64,000 nt of DNA, taken from contig JAWQUS010000030.1 in NCBI GenBank assembly GCA_036365455.1, positions 682,001-746,000 on the forward strand, read 5' to 3'. The DNA is from Macrosoma leucophasiata. Lineage: Eukaryota; Arthropoda; Insecta; Lepidoptera; Hedylidae. Position numbers and translations under genes: made by a program. This document shows, one piece after another, positions 30,896 through 40,969 of this stretch; the first letter of the stretch is position 1; the number at the start of each line of letters is the position of its first letter. The notes below the pieces were generated by a model that worked only from the letters and a program-made list of their open reading frames with translations, was not told the origin of the DNA and did not search any database.

Positions 30896-31421
30896 ACAGT
30901 GAAAGGCTCATAGAAATCATAATCATTCTTAAGCAGTAAAAAATATACGCTATTTCTTAGAATGGCATGCTCATGTTCCCTTTACCCGGCACAAGTCAGT
31001 ACGTCGTTCGTGAGACTCGCGAGTGCCGCGACTGGATTTAAATTGCATTTTAAAACCCCATTTATTTTTCGTACGCACTCGATTTGCGTTGATAGAACGA
31101 TTTATTTGTTTCATTTTCTTGTTTATTATGAAATTTTATTATGTTAAGGCTTGATGTAGTATATTTTAAAATGGGTTTCAAACATGATTCGTTCGTTTTA
31201 TTTGCTGTCTATTATTCTGTCTGTGTCTTTTATCGCTGAGATTTTGTTATGCGATGAAATTTTGTATTCTATTTAAGTTATGATTGTAACCAGTTATTGG
31301 CCAATAGTATGCACCCTAATATCGAATAAAAAGGGTTTCAGAAAAAGATAACATACCACTTTGGATGATTGATAGAAATATTGCGCTATGATAATTTATC
31401 ACGCAGCCTCTTAAATATTAT

Positions 31422-31693
31422 CCCCCTTATTCATAAACGTATTTAAGCTAAAGTGTTGCTAATCTCTCCTTTGTCTTTTTCTATCATACACAGTTTTTTT
31501 TTAATTTATTTAACACATAGTAATAACATGATATACATTTTTTTTTTATCAATGCATTACTTTAAACCACTGAGGTTTATCTCAAATGCAAAATCACATC
31601 TACGTCAAACAATTCAAATTTGACAATGCAACTGACTAAGACAAAGCATTCTATAGCTAAAACGTATCTAGTGTTCGTTTATGAATAAGGGGG
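31422..31693. mobile_element. 272-bp MITE with perfect 18-bp ends, unit 1 only
   Basis: Ends CCCCCTTATTCATAAACG (31,422) and CGTTTATGAATAAGGGGG (to 31,693) are exact inverses. Unit 2 has no insertion (CTCTTAAGTATTAAGTATTG near 43,381). The flanks read TAT and TAA, which might be a mutated 3-bp duplication as in PIF/Harbinger elements, but this is uncertain. No coding frame. Confidence 0.85.
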
Positions 31694-31866
31694 TAAGTAT
31701 CATAATTTTTCCCCTTCTAAGATCCTCACTTTTTGACGGTAACCTTGTCCAGTGAAAAATATGAACACGGTAAAACCTCATGATGATACATTATCTAGGG
31801 CCCCTAAAACACATTACTTGGTATTCAAATATTTTTAATTCTCAGAAATAAAAGGTCAAAAATTAA

Positions 31867-32017
31867 TTTTTTTTTTAGGTTATGAAAGCAGTAAACAAGC
31901 ATGCAGTTCAAATTGATGTTAAGTGAAGACTGCAGCCTATAGACACCCACACAAAGACCAAGGTCAAAATGCAGATGCGTTACCACTCATGAGGCCTAAG
32001 GTGATTTGCCTCTGTGC
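31867..32017 (-). mobile_element. SINE-A, 5'-truncated, unit 1 only
   Basis: T-run then GGTTATGAAAGCAGTAAAC to GGTGATTTGCCTCTGTG, where it stops. The A/B alignment of the two units also becomes hard to follow here. Confidence 0.8.
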
Positions 32018-32229
32018 CTCTGATTTGGCAGCTATTTTCGAGTATTAAGATTGTACTGTCGTAAGAACTATAAAAATCACTTTTTATTATTCGTTATTTT
32101 TATGAATTATAATTTATTAAAATATTTATTAAGAATGAAGTATTTATTATGTAATGGTTAAAAACAAAGATCTACAAGTTATATCAATATTAAACTGTTT
32201 TTCGTACTTTAAATTATAATAATAATAAG

Positions 32230-32440
32230 ATCAAGGTTGGATCATGGGTCTAATACAGAAGACGGTACTCCTCGGCACGGCACGTATAGTGAGGAGGTTC
32301 TTGTCTCCGTGACCCTAACCACCGATAGCTTAGACCCTGTTCCCGCTGCCGGCGGCGCACTATTTTTTAATTTCTTATAAGTACATGTTTGTTTGTTTTA
32401 TAACTACTTATGTATGTAAAAATATTAAATAAGAACAAGA
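32230..32440 (+). mobile_element. dispersed repeat tail, GTCTCCGTGACCCTAACC type
   Basis: AGAAGACGGTACTCC, TGTCTCCGTGACCCTAACC, CCCTGTTCCCGCTGCCGG and TTCTTATAAGTACATG follow the order of a common lepidopteran retroelement tail. Class not determined. Confidence 0.45.
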
Positions 32441-32932
32441 ATAAATGAGTGAATACTAACATAGTAACTTTAGCTGGGATTAATCAACACCATAAGATTA
32501 TGTACATAGCCTACATATTATTATTTGTAAACTGTTGTACCGCGGTGAGACGTCATAACGTGCTGCAATTTTATATAGGCCGTTTTGAGTTATTTCACTA
32601 TTCGCAACATTTTGAATCGTTATATCTTAACAACTTTTAAGTACTTATTGACTATATGTTTCAAGGACACATAGTATTTATTTATCCAACACTATTACAG
32701 GGTAACCAATAAAAAAATAGTCAACATCCCAATACGATTGATTAAAGGTCAGTAAATGCTAAAATAATAACACCATTATTTAAAAATATAGTGACATCCC
32801 TATTGCTTCAATGGAGTATAGGTAAATATTTTATAAAATGGGCTCAGTTTCCATACTGTTTGTATCGATACTGTGACGACGTCGCCATGGCGTCCTAACG
32901 AGTTAAGGCCCTTAGTGTTAGGTTGTGAGAGT

Positions 32933-33085
32933 TTTTTTTATGTAATGGAAGTGGCAAACAAGCATGTAGTTCACATTGATGATAAGTGATGACTGCAGCC
33001 TATAGACACTCACACAATGACCAGAGGTCAAAATGCAGATGCGCTGCCACTCCTGAGGAATTAGGTGTTATGTCTCTGTGCCGGA
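32933..33085 (-). mobile_element. SINE-A, 5'-truncated, subfamily b
   Basis: T-run at 32,932-32,939; CAATGACCAGAGG and GCGCTGCC identify subfamily b; ends at TGTGCCGG. It follows the duplicated GTGTTAGGTT anchor. Confidence 0.82.
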
Positions 33086-33242
33086 GTAGTATATAAGTAT
33101 GAGTATTTTTTCATATTTAGTCGCTTTACTATTTTAAGTGTCAATGATATTATGTTCTTATGTTTTCGCGAGCTACACTCATTGAAATAAAACTATTTTT
33201 ACGGATTCATCTCGAGTATATTAAAAAAATATTTTAGTTTAT

Positions 33243-33842
33243 ACTAGCTGTGCCCGCGACTTCGTGTACGTGAGAAAAAATATGATTGTTCAGTATCTAC
33301 CCGGACGAAGTCGTGGGCGCAGCTAGTATAAAAGTAGCGTAAGTTACTCCTTATTACATTAGCTATCTACCAGTGAAAGTCTCGTCAAAATCGGAGACAC
33401 CCAAATTCTATTGTATTTGTATGTAGTTATGTATGTATAGTGGTATGGAGATAAAAGTAGCTCAAGTTACTCCTTATCACATCAGCTATCTGCCAGTGAA
33501 AGTCCCGTCAAAATCGGAGACACTCCAATTCTTCTTATTTGTATGTAGGTTTGTATGTAGGTATGTATGTATGTATGGATGTATAGAGATAGAAGGTAGC
33601 CTCAGTTACTCCTTGTTACATCAGCTACTTACCCATGGAAGTACCGTCAAAGTCGGATACATTCCAATTCTACTTATTTGTATGAAGGCATGTATGTATG
33701 TATGGATGTATGGAGATAAAAGTAGCCTAAGTTACTCCTTATCACATCAGCTATCTGCCAGTGAAAGTGCCACCAAAATCGGTCAAGCCGTTTCCAAGAT
33801 AAGTCCCGCCAAACAGACAGACAGACAGACAAAAATTTTAAA
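33243..33842 (+). mobile_element. hairpin-headed repeat with four core units
   Basis: Hairpin head ACTAGCTGTGCCCGCGACTT ... GTCGTGGGCGCAGCTAGT at 33,243-33,328. Then AGTAGC(C)TAAGTTACTCC-type cores start near 33,331, 33,453, 33,590 and 33,717, each followed by CATCAGCTATCTGCC, GTC(A)AAATCGG and, except the last, a GTATGTATGTATGG-type spacer. It ends in CAGACAGACAGACAGAC. Mariner 1 is inserted directly after the tail. Confidence 0.75.
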
Positions 33843-33844
33843 TA

Positions 33845-35124
33845 TAAGGTTGGGGAAAAAGTTTCTTCGCATTTTTTAAGATAATTCAAAACATTTTTTA
33901 ATATAGTTTATTTAAATTTAACTAAAGTATGTATCTACCATTTTGTTCGATAACCTTTTGCCATCTTGTAGGTAGGGACATGATCCCATTGCTATAAAAA
34001 TTTTGGGACTTCTCATCAAAATACCGCGACAAGTGGATTTGGCAGTCCTCTCGTGATGTTAACCTAACATTGCATAAAGAATTCTGAAGAGACCGAAACA
34101 GGTGGAAATCTGAAGGTGCAAGGTCGGGACTATACGGCGGACGCATTAACACCTCCCAGCCAAACTCTCTTATAATAATTAATTTTTGCTGAGTGGCTAT
34201 AGATGTGTGAGGTCTAGCGTTATCATGATGAAACACCACACCCCTTGATCAATTCCGGCCGCTTTCTCTCAACTTCTTGCTTTAATCTCATCAGTTGTTC
34301 GCAGTAGAGTTCAGAATCGATAGTCCTGCCTGGTGGTAATAGCTCATAATGAATAATGCCCTCCCAATCCCACCACACACGCAACATCACCTTATTGCGA
34401 GTTAACCCGGGTTTCGCCACAGTCTGTGAAGCCTGACCGGCCTTTGACCACGACCTTTTTCGCACGTTCTTGTCGTACGTGATCCACTTTTCATCACCAG
34501 TTGTCAGCTTCTTCAAAAATGATTCGGTTTCATTACGTCGTAATAAAGAATCACAAATGAGTACACGGTTCATTAGGTTTCTTTCAGTGAGCTCGTGAGG
34601 TACCCAAATATCAAGCTTTTTTTTGTACCCAGCTTTTTTCAAATGCGCCAAAACTGTTTTGTGATCAATTCTCAGTTCTTCAGCTACGTCGTAACTACTG
34701 ATATGTCGATCTTGCTCCACTTTTTCAAAAATGGCATCCATTTTATCCATAATAGGGCGACCAGAGCGAGGTGCATCTTTGACATCAAAATTTCCGGATT
34801 GAAAACGCTTAAACCAAATTTGTGCTACTCTCACAGACACTGCATAAACATCGCAAATTTTTTTCGCGGCTTGCGTTGCATTTTTACCTTTTTTGTAGTA
34901 AAATTTTAAAATGTATCGAATTTCTTCATTAGATTCACTCATCTTGACAGTACGAAAAACAAATGAAAATCACACATTTGCCTAATTTGAATTTGGAATT
35001 ATGTTCTTTAAAATTTTAACTTTCAATGATACCAAAACCAGCCATATACAAATACTACAGCCAAAGAGATTTTATTACAAGTTCATACATACTATAATGC
35101 GAAAAGACTTTTTCCCCAACCTAT
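33845..35124 (-). mobile_element. mariner element 1, 1280 bp, near-complete
   Basis: Terminal inverted repeats contain AGGTTGGGGAAAAAGT at both ends and the element is bounded by TA dinucleotides (33,843-33,844 and 35,125-35,126), the standard Tc1/mariner target. One transposase gene fills the interior on the minus strand but is broken. Size is normal for mariner (about 1.3 kb). Confidence 0.93.
33922..34942 (-). pseudogene. mariner transposase, frameshifted
   Basis: The enzyme family cuts and pastes its own DNA, using an N-terminal helix-turn-helix domain and a C-terminal DDD catalytic domain. Start at 34,942. The first frame (34,942-34,223, 239 codons) has the DNA-binding part, the linker WVPHEL at residues 113-118 and the first catalytic Asp in TGDEKW (residue 150). 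The second frame (34,239-33,922) has HHDNARPH and YSPDLAPSDF. The frames are separated by a small deletion of about 5 nt after ERKRPELI. Two further oddities: three residues are missing near residue 33 compared with element 2 (which keeps GPS), and three extra isoleucines after QQKL give 37 residues between the second and third Asp where mariners normally have 34. So the copy is very likely inactive. Subfamily not assigned. Confidence 0.92.
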
Positions 35125-35161
35125 TATGTTGTTTTGGTATATGTACCGTGTATACATACAT

Positions 35162-35285
35162 ATTATAAATGCGAAAGTAACTCTGTCTATCTGACTGTCT
35201 GTTACCTTTTCACGTCCAAACGACTAAACCGATTTTAATGAAATTTGGTGCAGAGATAGAGCTAATTCAAAATCAAAACCTTCCC
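35162..35285 (-). mobile_element. non-LTR tail of the CGGCTTCGCCCG type, 3' part
   Basis: AAATGCGAAAGTAACTCTGTC, CTTTTCACGTCCAAACG and TGAAATTTGGTGCAGAGATAG match the minus strand of 6,540-6,700. Head missing. Confidence 0.65.
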
Positions 35286-35539
35286 CGAAAAATTCAACAG
35301 CATTGCCGCCCTATAAAATATATTATATATGCGTTTAGTAAAAAGCGGTTATTTTTGTATTACAAACAGACACTCCAATGTTATTTATTTGTACGTATAC
35401 AGATTTATTAAGGAAGCTACAATACAACATAAGACCCAAAATTTCTGTGAAAATTTTAAGCGTCTACATTATAGAGGTAACTGAAATACATAATTTGTGA
35501 AAATGTTAGCTGTTTAGCTATCACTATTTATGAGATACA

Positions 35540-35546
35540 GCCTGGT

Positions 35547-35577
<31 letters not shown>

Positions 35578-35640
35578 AGCGGGGGATTAGTTATCCGTAG
35601 GGTCCGTTTTTAACTATTGGGTACGAAACTCCCTAAAAGA
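35540..35640 (-). mobile_element. CCGG-family tail with CAGA/CGGA microsatellite
   Basis: GACAGACAGACGGACGGACG then GGGTCCGTTTTTAACTATTG and GGTACGAAACTCCC. Fragment only. Confidence 0.5.
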
Positions 35641-35689
35641 TAGAACTAAGATACAGAATAGCTTAAAAATATTCGATACGATTCTTTAA

Positions 35690-36080
35690 ATTGACATAAC
35701 TTTTTTATTTCTGAACCGATTCACATGAAACAAACACTTAACGTTAAGTGAAACTTACCACAATATATTAATGAAAACTGCAAATCGAATAAGCCGTTTC
35801 TGATATGAGCGTGCACAAACACACAGATAAACAGACATTTTTCCGGGACAAAAAGTACCCAGTGTTGTGCGCCATAGGTTAAAGTATAATCATCCAAGTT
35901 TCATTGTAATCGGACCAGTAATTTTTATGTGATGCTTGAACAAACAGACAGACAGACAGACAAAAAAAAATCTAATCACATATTTGTGTTCGGTATTGAT
36001 CTAATAACATCCCCTGGTATTTATTTTTTCAATATTATTAATGTACAGAATTTTTAGTTCTACAGATTTATTATAAGTAT
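35690..36080 (+). mobile_element. two LINE-like tails with CAGA runs
   Basis: TTCTGAACCGATTCACATG and later CATCCAAGTTTCATTGTAATC with ACAGACAGACAGACAGAC at 35,945-35,962 are typical tail phrases of moth LINE-derived repeats. They are degenerate and boundaries are vague. Confidence 0.4.
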
Positions 36081-36170
36081 AGTAATAGATATCCGTAAAA
36101 ATAGTTTTATTTCAATTAAATGTCAATGTTCATAGTGGTGCCCAAAATCATATTCGCTTTTTAACAGAAA

Positions 36171-36733
36171 TAGAAATAGAAAATATTTTTATTTCGAATA
36201 GATCTTTACAGATACTTCAAGAAACATCAAGAAATATAAAATACCTAGAGTGAAGAACCATTACAAAAAGTAAAACAAAATCATATATCAATAGTAAATT
36301 AAAAATTAGAATTTAAACTACTTAGTTAAAACATAATAATCACAAAATTTTTCAATTCCTTCAATGATGATAAATGAAGAAAAAGAAAAACTTATTCGTC
36401 AAGATCAAAGTTATTCACTTAGCAGAGTTCCAAGTGCAGTCACTACTGAGAAGAACTCCGCTACCCAACAAACTCAGTATGAGCTCTTTTAAATGAGAGC
36501 TTAAATCTAGTACAAATTATCGTGAAAAATCAAATAATGTGAACGTCCATAGCATAGATGCAAATAAACAGCTATCTACTAAATGTGATGTAGCTCCTGC
36601 AAACCAGAACAGACCAGTCCCCACCAACAGCACCCGTTCACGAGTATGACGCATGTGACAGCCATTGCCCTCCTCAACCATTTTAGAGGGAAGTGAGCAA
36701 CCCGCCACACGACGCCGCCAAAGGCAAAGACAT
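36171..36733 (-). mobile_element. dispersed element, unit 1 only, also at 51.2-52.4 kb
   Basis: Unit 2 reads CTTTTTAAC|TGACTTATAAAT without it. On the minus strand the 3' part (GTAGCGGAGTTCTTCTC, TGATCTTGACGAATAAG, GTATCTGTAAAGATCTATTC) matches 51,238-51,452 plus 52,346-52,405, where a solo LTR interrupts it. Ends in TTCTATTTCTATTTCT. Class unknown; it behaves like a retroelement tail. Its upstream 230 bp have an open minus-strand frame with no domain I recognise. Confidence 0.65.
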
Positions 36734-37035
36734 AACTGACTTCTAAATGAGTTAGTAATTGAATTAACCTTAAAGATGGTTATTTTTTGGTGTGCATCTA
36801 ATTTTAAGTCCATCCATCATTTTTCTTTGATCCTTTCTTCCTTGTCACGATTCGAAGACTACACATAGCCAGATATACCGTACGTATAGTATGCAAATGT
36901 CAGTCCCCCGGCAAATAAACTGCAAGTGAAGTGATAACAGGGTGTCGATAGCTGTAACAATAAAACACCGGGGACCGATACCGCGTAGAAGATTTAAAAC
37001 CGGTGCCCAAGAACTGACGTGCGATGAAAGAATGT

Positions 37036-37070
37036 TTACATGGGTTGCCGTGTGACGGCAACCCATGTAA
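37036..37070. repeat. 16-bp perfect hairpin, 3-nt loop, absent from unit 2
   Basis: TTACATGGGTTGCCGT (37,036-37,051), loop GTG, then ACGGCAACCCATGTAA (37,055-37,070). Unit 2 at about 46,908 has TTACATGAGTTGCCG followed by GCACGATTGTGA, so 12 bp there correspond to a 20-bp inverse copy here. Confidence 0.9.
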
Positions 37071-37167
37071 GGTTTCTAGTTTGAATAATCATGTTCTTTC
37101 GTAGACTTATTACTAGTTAAATTATACGGGATTCTGTGTAAGTTGGTAGAGTTGATTAATTATTCAG

Positions 37168-37425
37168 TTTTGCTGGTGATATGGGAGTTCTAATGTTGGG
37201 ACTTGAGGACGTAGGCACCACCGCATTTCCTAATCTATCTACCGCCAAATGGTAGAAAGTTATGTGTTCAACACTACCATGTTCCAACTAGATGGTTACA
37301 CCACCGGGGCGGCACGGCATCTGCATATTGACTACATTGACTGTGAAGATGTCTATAGGTTGCAGTTATCATTTAACATCCATGTTTACTGTGCTGTTTA
37401 CCACATTTGTAACATTTATCAGGCG
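37168..37425 (+). mobile_element. old SINE-A relative, unit 1
   Basis: GTTTTGCTGGTGATATGGG, GAGGACGTAGGCACCACCGC, TCTATCTACCGCCAAATGG, GATGTCTATAGGTTGCAG and TTTACCACATTTG follow SINE-A order. Present in both duplicated units (47,024-47,285), so it is older than the duplication. Confidence 0.7.
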
Positions 37426-37857
37426 AATCAAAAAATCTATATCTATATAAGTTTGAACGCATGTTATTCCTTCCTCCTGGCGAGAGGTGACGTCAAGTTC
37501 TTTTTTTATTTTAATTAAAATCACAGACATTCCATCTATGTCTATCCCTACCTAGTGTACATAAGTACAGCACGTAAATGCAAATTCCCACAACAAACAA
37601 ACTGAAAGGGAAGTGAAGTGATAGGTGAGGGTGTCGATGGTCGTTATAATAAAACACGGGAGCGATTGTGAGAGATTTTAAATGAATAGATTACAAAGAG
37701 ATAGCTTTAACACGCACACGTAAATGGTATATAAATAAAAATTAAACATAAATTAAATACGCTAAAACTTCAGGTATAAAGCTGTACCACAGTTCCGTGT
37801 GTTATGTATACATGCGGACACTAATAATTGTGTGATTCCGAATAGTTTACTGTTATA

Positions 37858-38804
37858 TAAGGGAAAAGTTTCTTCGCATTTTTTAAGATAATTCAAAACA
37901 TTTTTTAATATAGTTTATTTTAATAAACGCTTTCTCTCAACTTCTTGCTTTAATCTCATCAGTTGTTCGCAGTAGAGTTCAGAATCGATAGTCCTTCCTG
38001 GTGGTAATAGCTCATAATGAATAATGCCCTTCCAATCCCACCACACACACAACATCACCTTATTGCGAGTTAACCCGGGTTTCGCCACAGTCTGTGAAGC
38101 CTGACCGGCCTTTGACCACGACCTTTTTCGCACGTTCTTGTCGTACGTGATCCACTTTTTATTACCAGTTATCAGCTTCTTCAAAAATGATTTGGTTTCA
38201 TTACATCGTAATAAAGAATCACAAATGAGTACACGGTTCATTAGGTTTCTTTCAGTGAGCTCGTGAGGTACCCAAATATCGAGCTTATTTTTGTACCCAG
38301 CTTTTTTCAAATGCGCCAAAACTATTTTGTGATCAATTCTCAGTTCTTCAGCTACGTCGTAACTACTGATATGTCGATCTTGCTCCACTTTTTCAAAAAT
38401 GGCATCCATTTTATCCATAATAGGGCGACCAGAGCGAGGTGCATCTTTGACATCAAAATTTCCGGATTGAAAACGCTTAAACCAAATTTGTGCTACTCTC
38501 ACAGACACTGCACTAGGTCCATAAACATCGCAATTTTTTTTTGCTGCTTGCGTTACATTTTTACCTTTTTTTTAGTAAAATTTTAAAATGTATCGAATTT
38601 CTTCATTAGATTCACTCATCTTGACAGTACGAAAAACAAATGAAAATCACATCTTCATTTCCCTAATTTTAATTTGGAATTATGTTCTTTAAAATTTTAA
38701 CTTTCAATGATACCAAAACCAGCCATATACAAATACTACAGCCAAAGAGATTTTATTACAAGTTCATACATACTATAATGCGAAAAGACTTTTTCCCCAC
38801 CTAT
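37858..38804 (-). mobile_element. mariner element 2, 947 bp, internally deleted, unit 1 only
   Basis: Same family as element 1, bounded by TA (37,856-37,857 and 38,805-38,806). Unit 2 has the single-TA empty site (CTGTTATAGTGATTCATAG at 47,809-47,827), proving insertion after the duplication. About 335 bp of the transposase 3' part are deleted after TTTATTTTAATA (near 37,923). Confidence 0.92.
37915..38619 (-). pseudogene. mariner transposase, truncated and mutated
   Basis: The start at 38,619 is followed by a stop after 15 codons (KFY then TAA), and a one-base change in the poly-A stretch. From residue ~35 onward the frame is open to 37,915. It keeps the GPS residues lost in element 1. The first catalytic Asp is replaced: TGNKKW instead of TGDEKW. 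The C-terminal third, with HDN and SPDLAPSD, is deleted. It cannot encode an active enzyme. Confidence 0.92.
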
Positions 38805-38859
38805 TAGTAATTCATAGAATATTATATTGCGATATTTTATTTTAGTTTACTTTTTTTAA

Positions 38860-39146
38860 TTTTTTTTTTATGTTACGGAACAGGCAAACAAGCATGCAGT
38901 TCACATTGATGTTAAGTGATGACTGCAGCCTATGTACACCCACACAAAGACCGAGGTCAAAATGCAGATGCGTTACCACTCTTGAGGCCTAAGGTGTTAT
39001 GCGTCTGTGCCGGAAATTACAGGACCGTACATTACCACCTGACCGGAACACGATAGTGCTGAACACTACCATTTAGCGGCAAGTATATGAGGTAATGCGG
39101 TGGTGCCTACGCCCGCGAGCTCCGTCACTGGAGCTCTACCACCAGT
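38860..39146 (-). mobile_element. SINE-A copy, unit 1 only
   Basis: Inserted in ...TTTTAGTTTACTT|GCTTCTTTCGTGG; unit 2 has the joined site at 47,837-47,865. Full length. ACTAACTTGCTTC after the 5' end suggests a short duplication of the flank (ACTT). Confidence 0.92.
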
Positions 39147-39417
39147 AAAAAACTAACTTGCTTCTTTCGTGGCCCCACACCTTGTAATATCCAGCAAATA
39201 TTTATCGGTGCTGTAAAACACTACAATGACGTTGTGTATGAGAGCGGAGTCTTGGTCCGCGCAGCCTTATTTACAGAGTTAGCATTAACGTCGCTGTTCA
39301 TGGAGATAAGAAAGTAACAAAGATGGAATAAAAATGTTAATCTACTCAACTCAGGTTAGGAACGAACTTATTTGCAAAATAATGTATTAAAATTCTGTTT
39401 TGATGAAAAATTATTTT

Positions 39418-39643
39418 AAAAAACCGGTCAAGTGCGTGTTGAGCCACGCGCAGTGTTAATCTAACTATCACTCTTAAGTTGGTATTACTAGTTTGCGAGT
39501 AATAGTCGACCAAATGTAAACCTCGTAATTTTTGCACAACTCCATATAAAATATTTTTCTTTTTTTTTCATTGCATTAATCAAACCTAAAAACAACGGAA
39601 CCCTACAGTGCGCGTGGCCCGACACGCACTTGACCGGTTTTTT
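39418..39643. mobile_element. CCGG-family element with inverted ends, 226 bp
   Basis: AAAACCGGTCAAGTGCGTG at the left is mirrored by CACGCACTTGACCGGTTTT at the right, with GAGCCACGCGCAGTG / CAGTGCGCGTGGC also mirrored. So the element has ~35-bp inverted ends and no coding frame. It marks the end of duplication unit 1. Confidence 0.7.
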
Positions 39644-39874
39644 ATTTATGTTTTCGCATAAAAATATAAAATTTTGACAGTGTCTAAATTGAATCGCAAT
39701 AAGACGTCATGGTACAGGTGTTGTTTTATCGATCAAAAGCAGTAAGTTCTACTGCCATCTTTTAGATACGGAATCCAGGTACGGAACCCTAGGAAGTGTC
39801 TTAAAACAAGATACTAAAACTTTTTATTTAAAAAGGTCCAGTGACTTCACCTTTCGAAACTTAATTAAAGTAGA

Positions 39875-39947
39875 AGAAACTTGATCCTAGCTTTCTCTGT
39901 AGAATTCTTCCATTGAATTCTACAGAGAAAGCTAGGCTCAAGTTTCT
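39875..39947. repeat. 33-bp near-perfect hairpin, 7-nt loop
   Basis: Arms 39,875-39,907 and 39,915-39,947 differ at one base (GATCC/GAGCC context); loop TTCCATT. The inner arm contains CTACAGAGAAAGCTAGG. It lies in the ~600-bp spacer between the two duplication units. Confidence 0.88.
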
Positions 39948-40363
39948 TTATTAGGATTAGGTTTCAAGATTTAATTACTTGATTTTTTTTAATATACTAC
40001 AATACATTTTGTTTACAAAGTAGGTATCATTTAAAGTTATAAAAAACAAGAAGTTCTATTAACCATAACATAAAGTTTCTGTAAACTCAAACCTCCATCT
40101 ATATAAATAAAGGTCGCAGTAACAAGGCAATATATCTACTTAAGACCTAGATGTAGCTGCAAGACTTGTTTCCATTATTAGAGTTCGCATTTCACAGCTT
40201 GAGGAACGATGTTTTATTTAATTTCCCGCGTCTTTCACTTGTCAGAATAGTTGCAGGAATGAAGCAGCTAGGATTATTGTTAAGAAGAAGATAATGTTTG
40301 AAAGGTAAAGTAGTATGTTCTTAGGTTTTCACGAGCTACTCTCATTGAAAGAAAACTACTTTT

Positions 40364-40607
40364 ACTGGTGGTAGAACTTAACGTTAAACTTGCCGCTGAA
40401 TGGTAGTGTTCAGCACTATCATGTTCCGGTCAGGTGGTGATGGCCCTGTAATTTCCGGCACATAGGCATAACACCTTAGGCCTCAGAAGTGGCAACGCAT
40501 CTGCATTTTGACCTCTGATCATTGTGTGGGTGTCTATAGGCTGCAGTCATCACTCAACTTTAATGTGAATTGCATGCTACTTTGCCACTTTTATTACATT
40601 AAAAAAA
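40364..40607 (+). mobile_element. SINE-A copy with internal deletion, unit 2 only
   Basis: ACTGGTGGTAGAACTTAACG: the 5' part jumps over the GGAGCTCGCGGGCG region to AACTTGCCGCTG. A-run ends at 40,607. Unit 1 has no SINE at this position (near 28,695). Confidence 0.85.
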
Positions 40608-40807
40608 TCTAGTTTTCGGATTTATGATTATTTGTTTTATCGACGTTAAAAACGGATTATATATGACCTAAATTCTATACCTTAAGATTAATAAAGCTGA
40701 ATATTGTGCCACAGTGCTAAGAGGTGCTCATCAAACAATATGCGCAAAATGGTTCAAATCAAATCAAACAGTACGCGCGAATGTACTCAAAAAGTTTTTA
40801 TACTAAT

Positions 40808-40969
40808 CCCTACTTACTTTACTCTCTGTTACTTTTTAACATCCAAACGACTGAACTGATTTTAATGAAATTTGGTACAGAGATAGAGCTGACTTTGAGA
40901 AAGAACATAGGCTACTTAGTTATTTATAAAACGACATCCACGCGGGCGAAGCTGCGGGCAATAGCTAGT
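40808..40969 (-). mobile_element. TTCGCC-type repeat insertion, unit 2 only, 162 bp
   Basis: Unit 1 reads CACTAAT|TATAAAATATT; unit 2 has 162 bp between these words. The insertion carries the family phrases in minus orientation (TAACATCCAAACGACTG, AAATTTGGTACAGAGATAG, GCGGGCGAAGCTGCGGGC, AATAGCTAGT). This shows the family to be a mobile unit of about 160 bp. Confidence 0.88.

Larger units (their letters stand above)
28365..39416 (+). repeat. segmental duplication, unit 1
   Basis: Colinear with 40,030-48,103. Anchors: TTTAAAGTTATAAAAAAC at 28,365/40,030; LINE fossil at 30,470/42,044; CGCCATGGCGTCCTA near 32,883/46,150; AATCATATTCGCTTTTTAAC at 36,151/46,458; GAGTTAGTAATTG at 36,750/46,607; and GGTTAGGAACGAACT at 39,354/48,044. 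The unit is 11.1 kb because it gained two mariners, several SINE-A copies, a MITE and other blocks absent from unit 2. No host gene is seen in either unit. Confidence 0.88.

Noticed and set aside
33331..33810. CRISPR array
   Set aside because: The repeated units are ~125 bp with no unique spacers of constant length and sit in a eukaryotic retroelement context; it is a tandem core expansion.
36517..36813. 98-codon minus-strand frame as a gene
   Set aside because: It spans the end of the dispersed element and duplicated non-coding DNA; the corresponding region of unit 2 does not preserve it.
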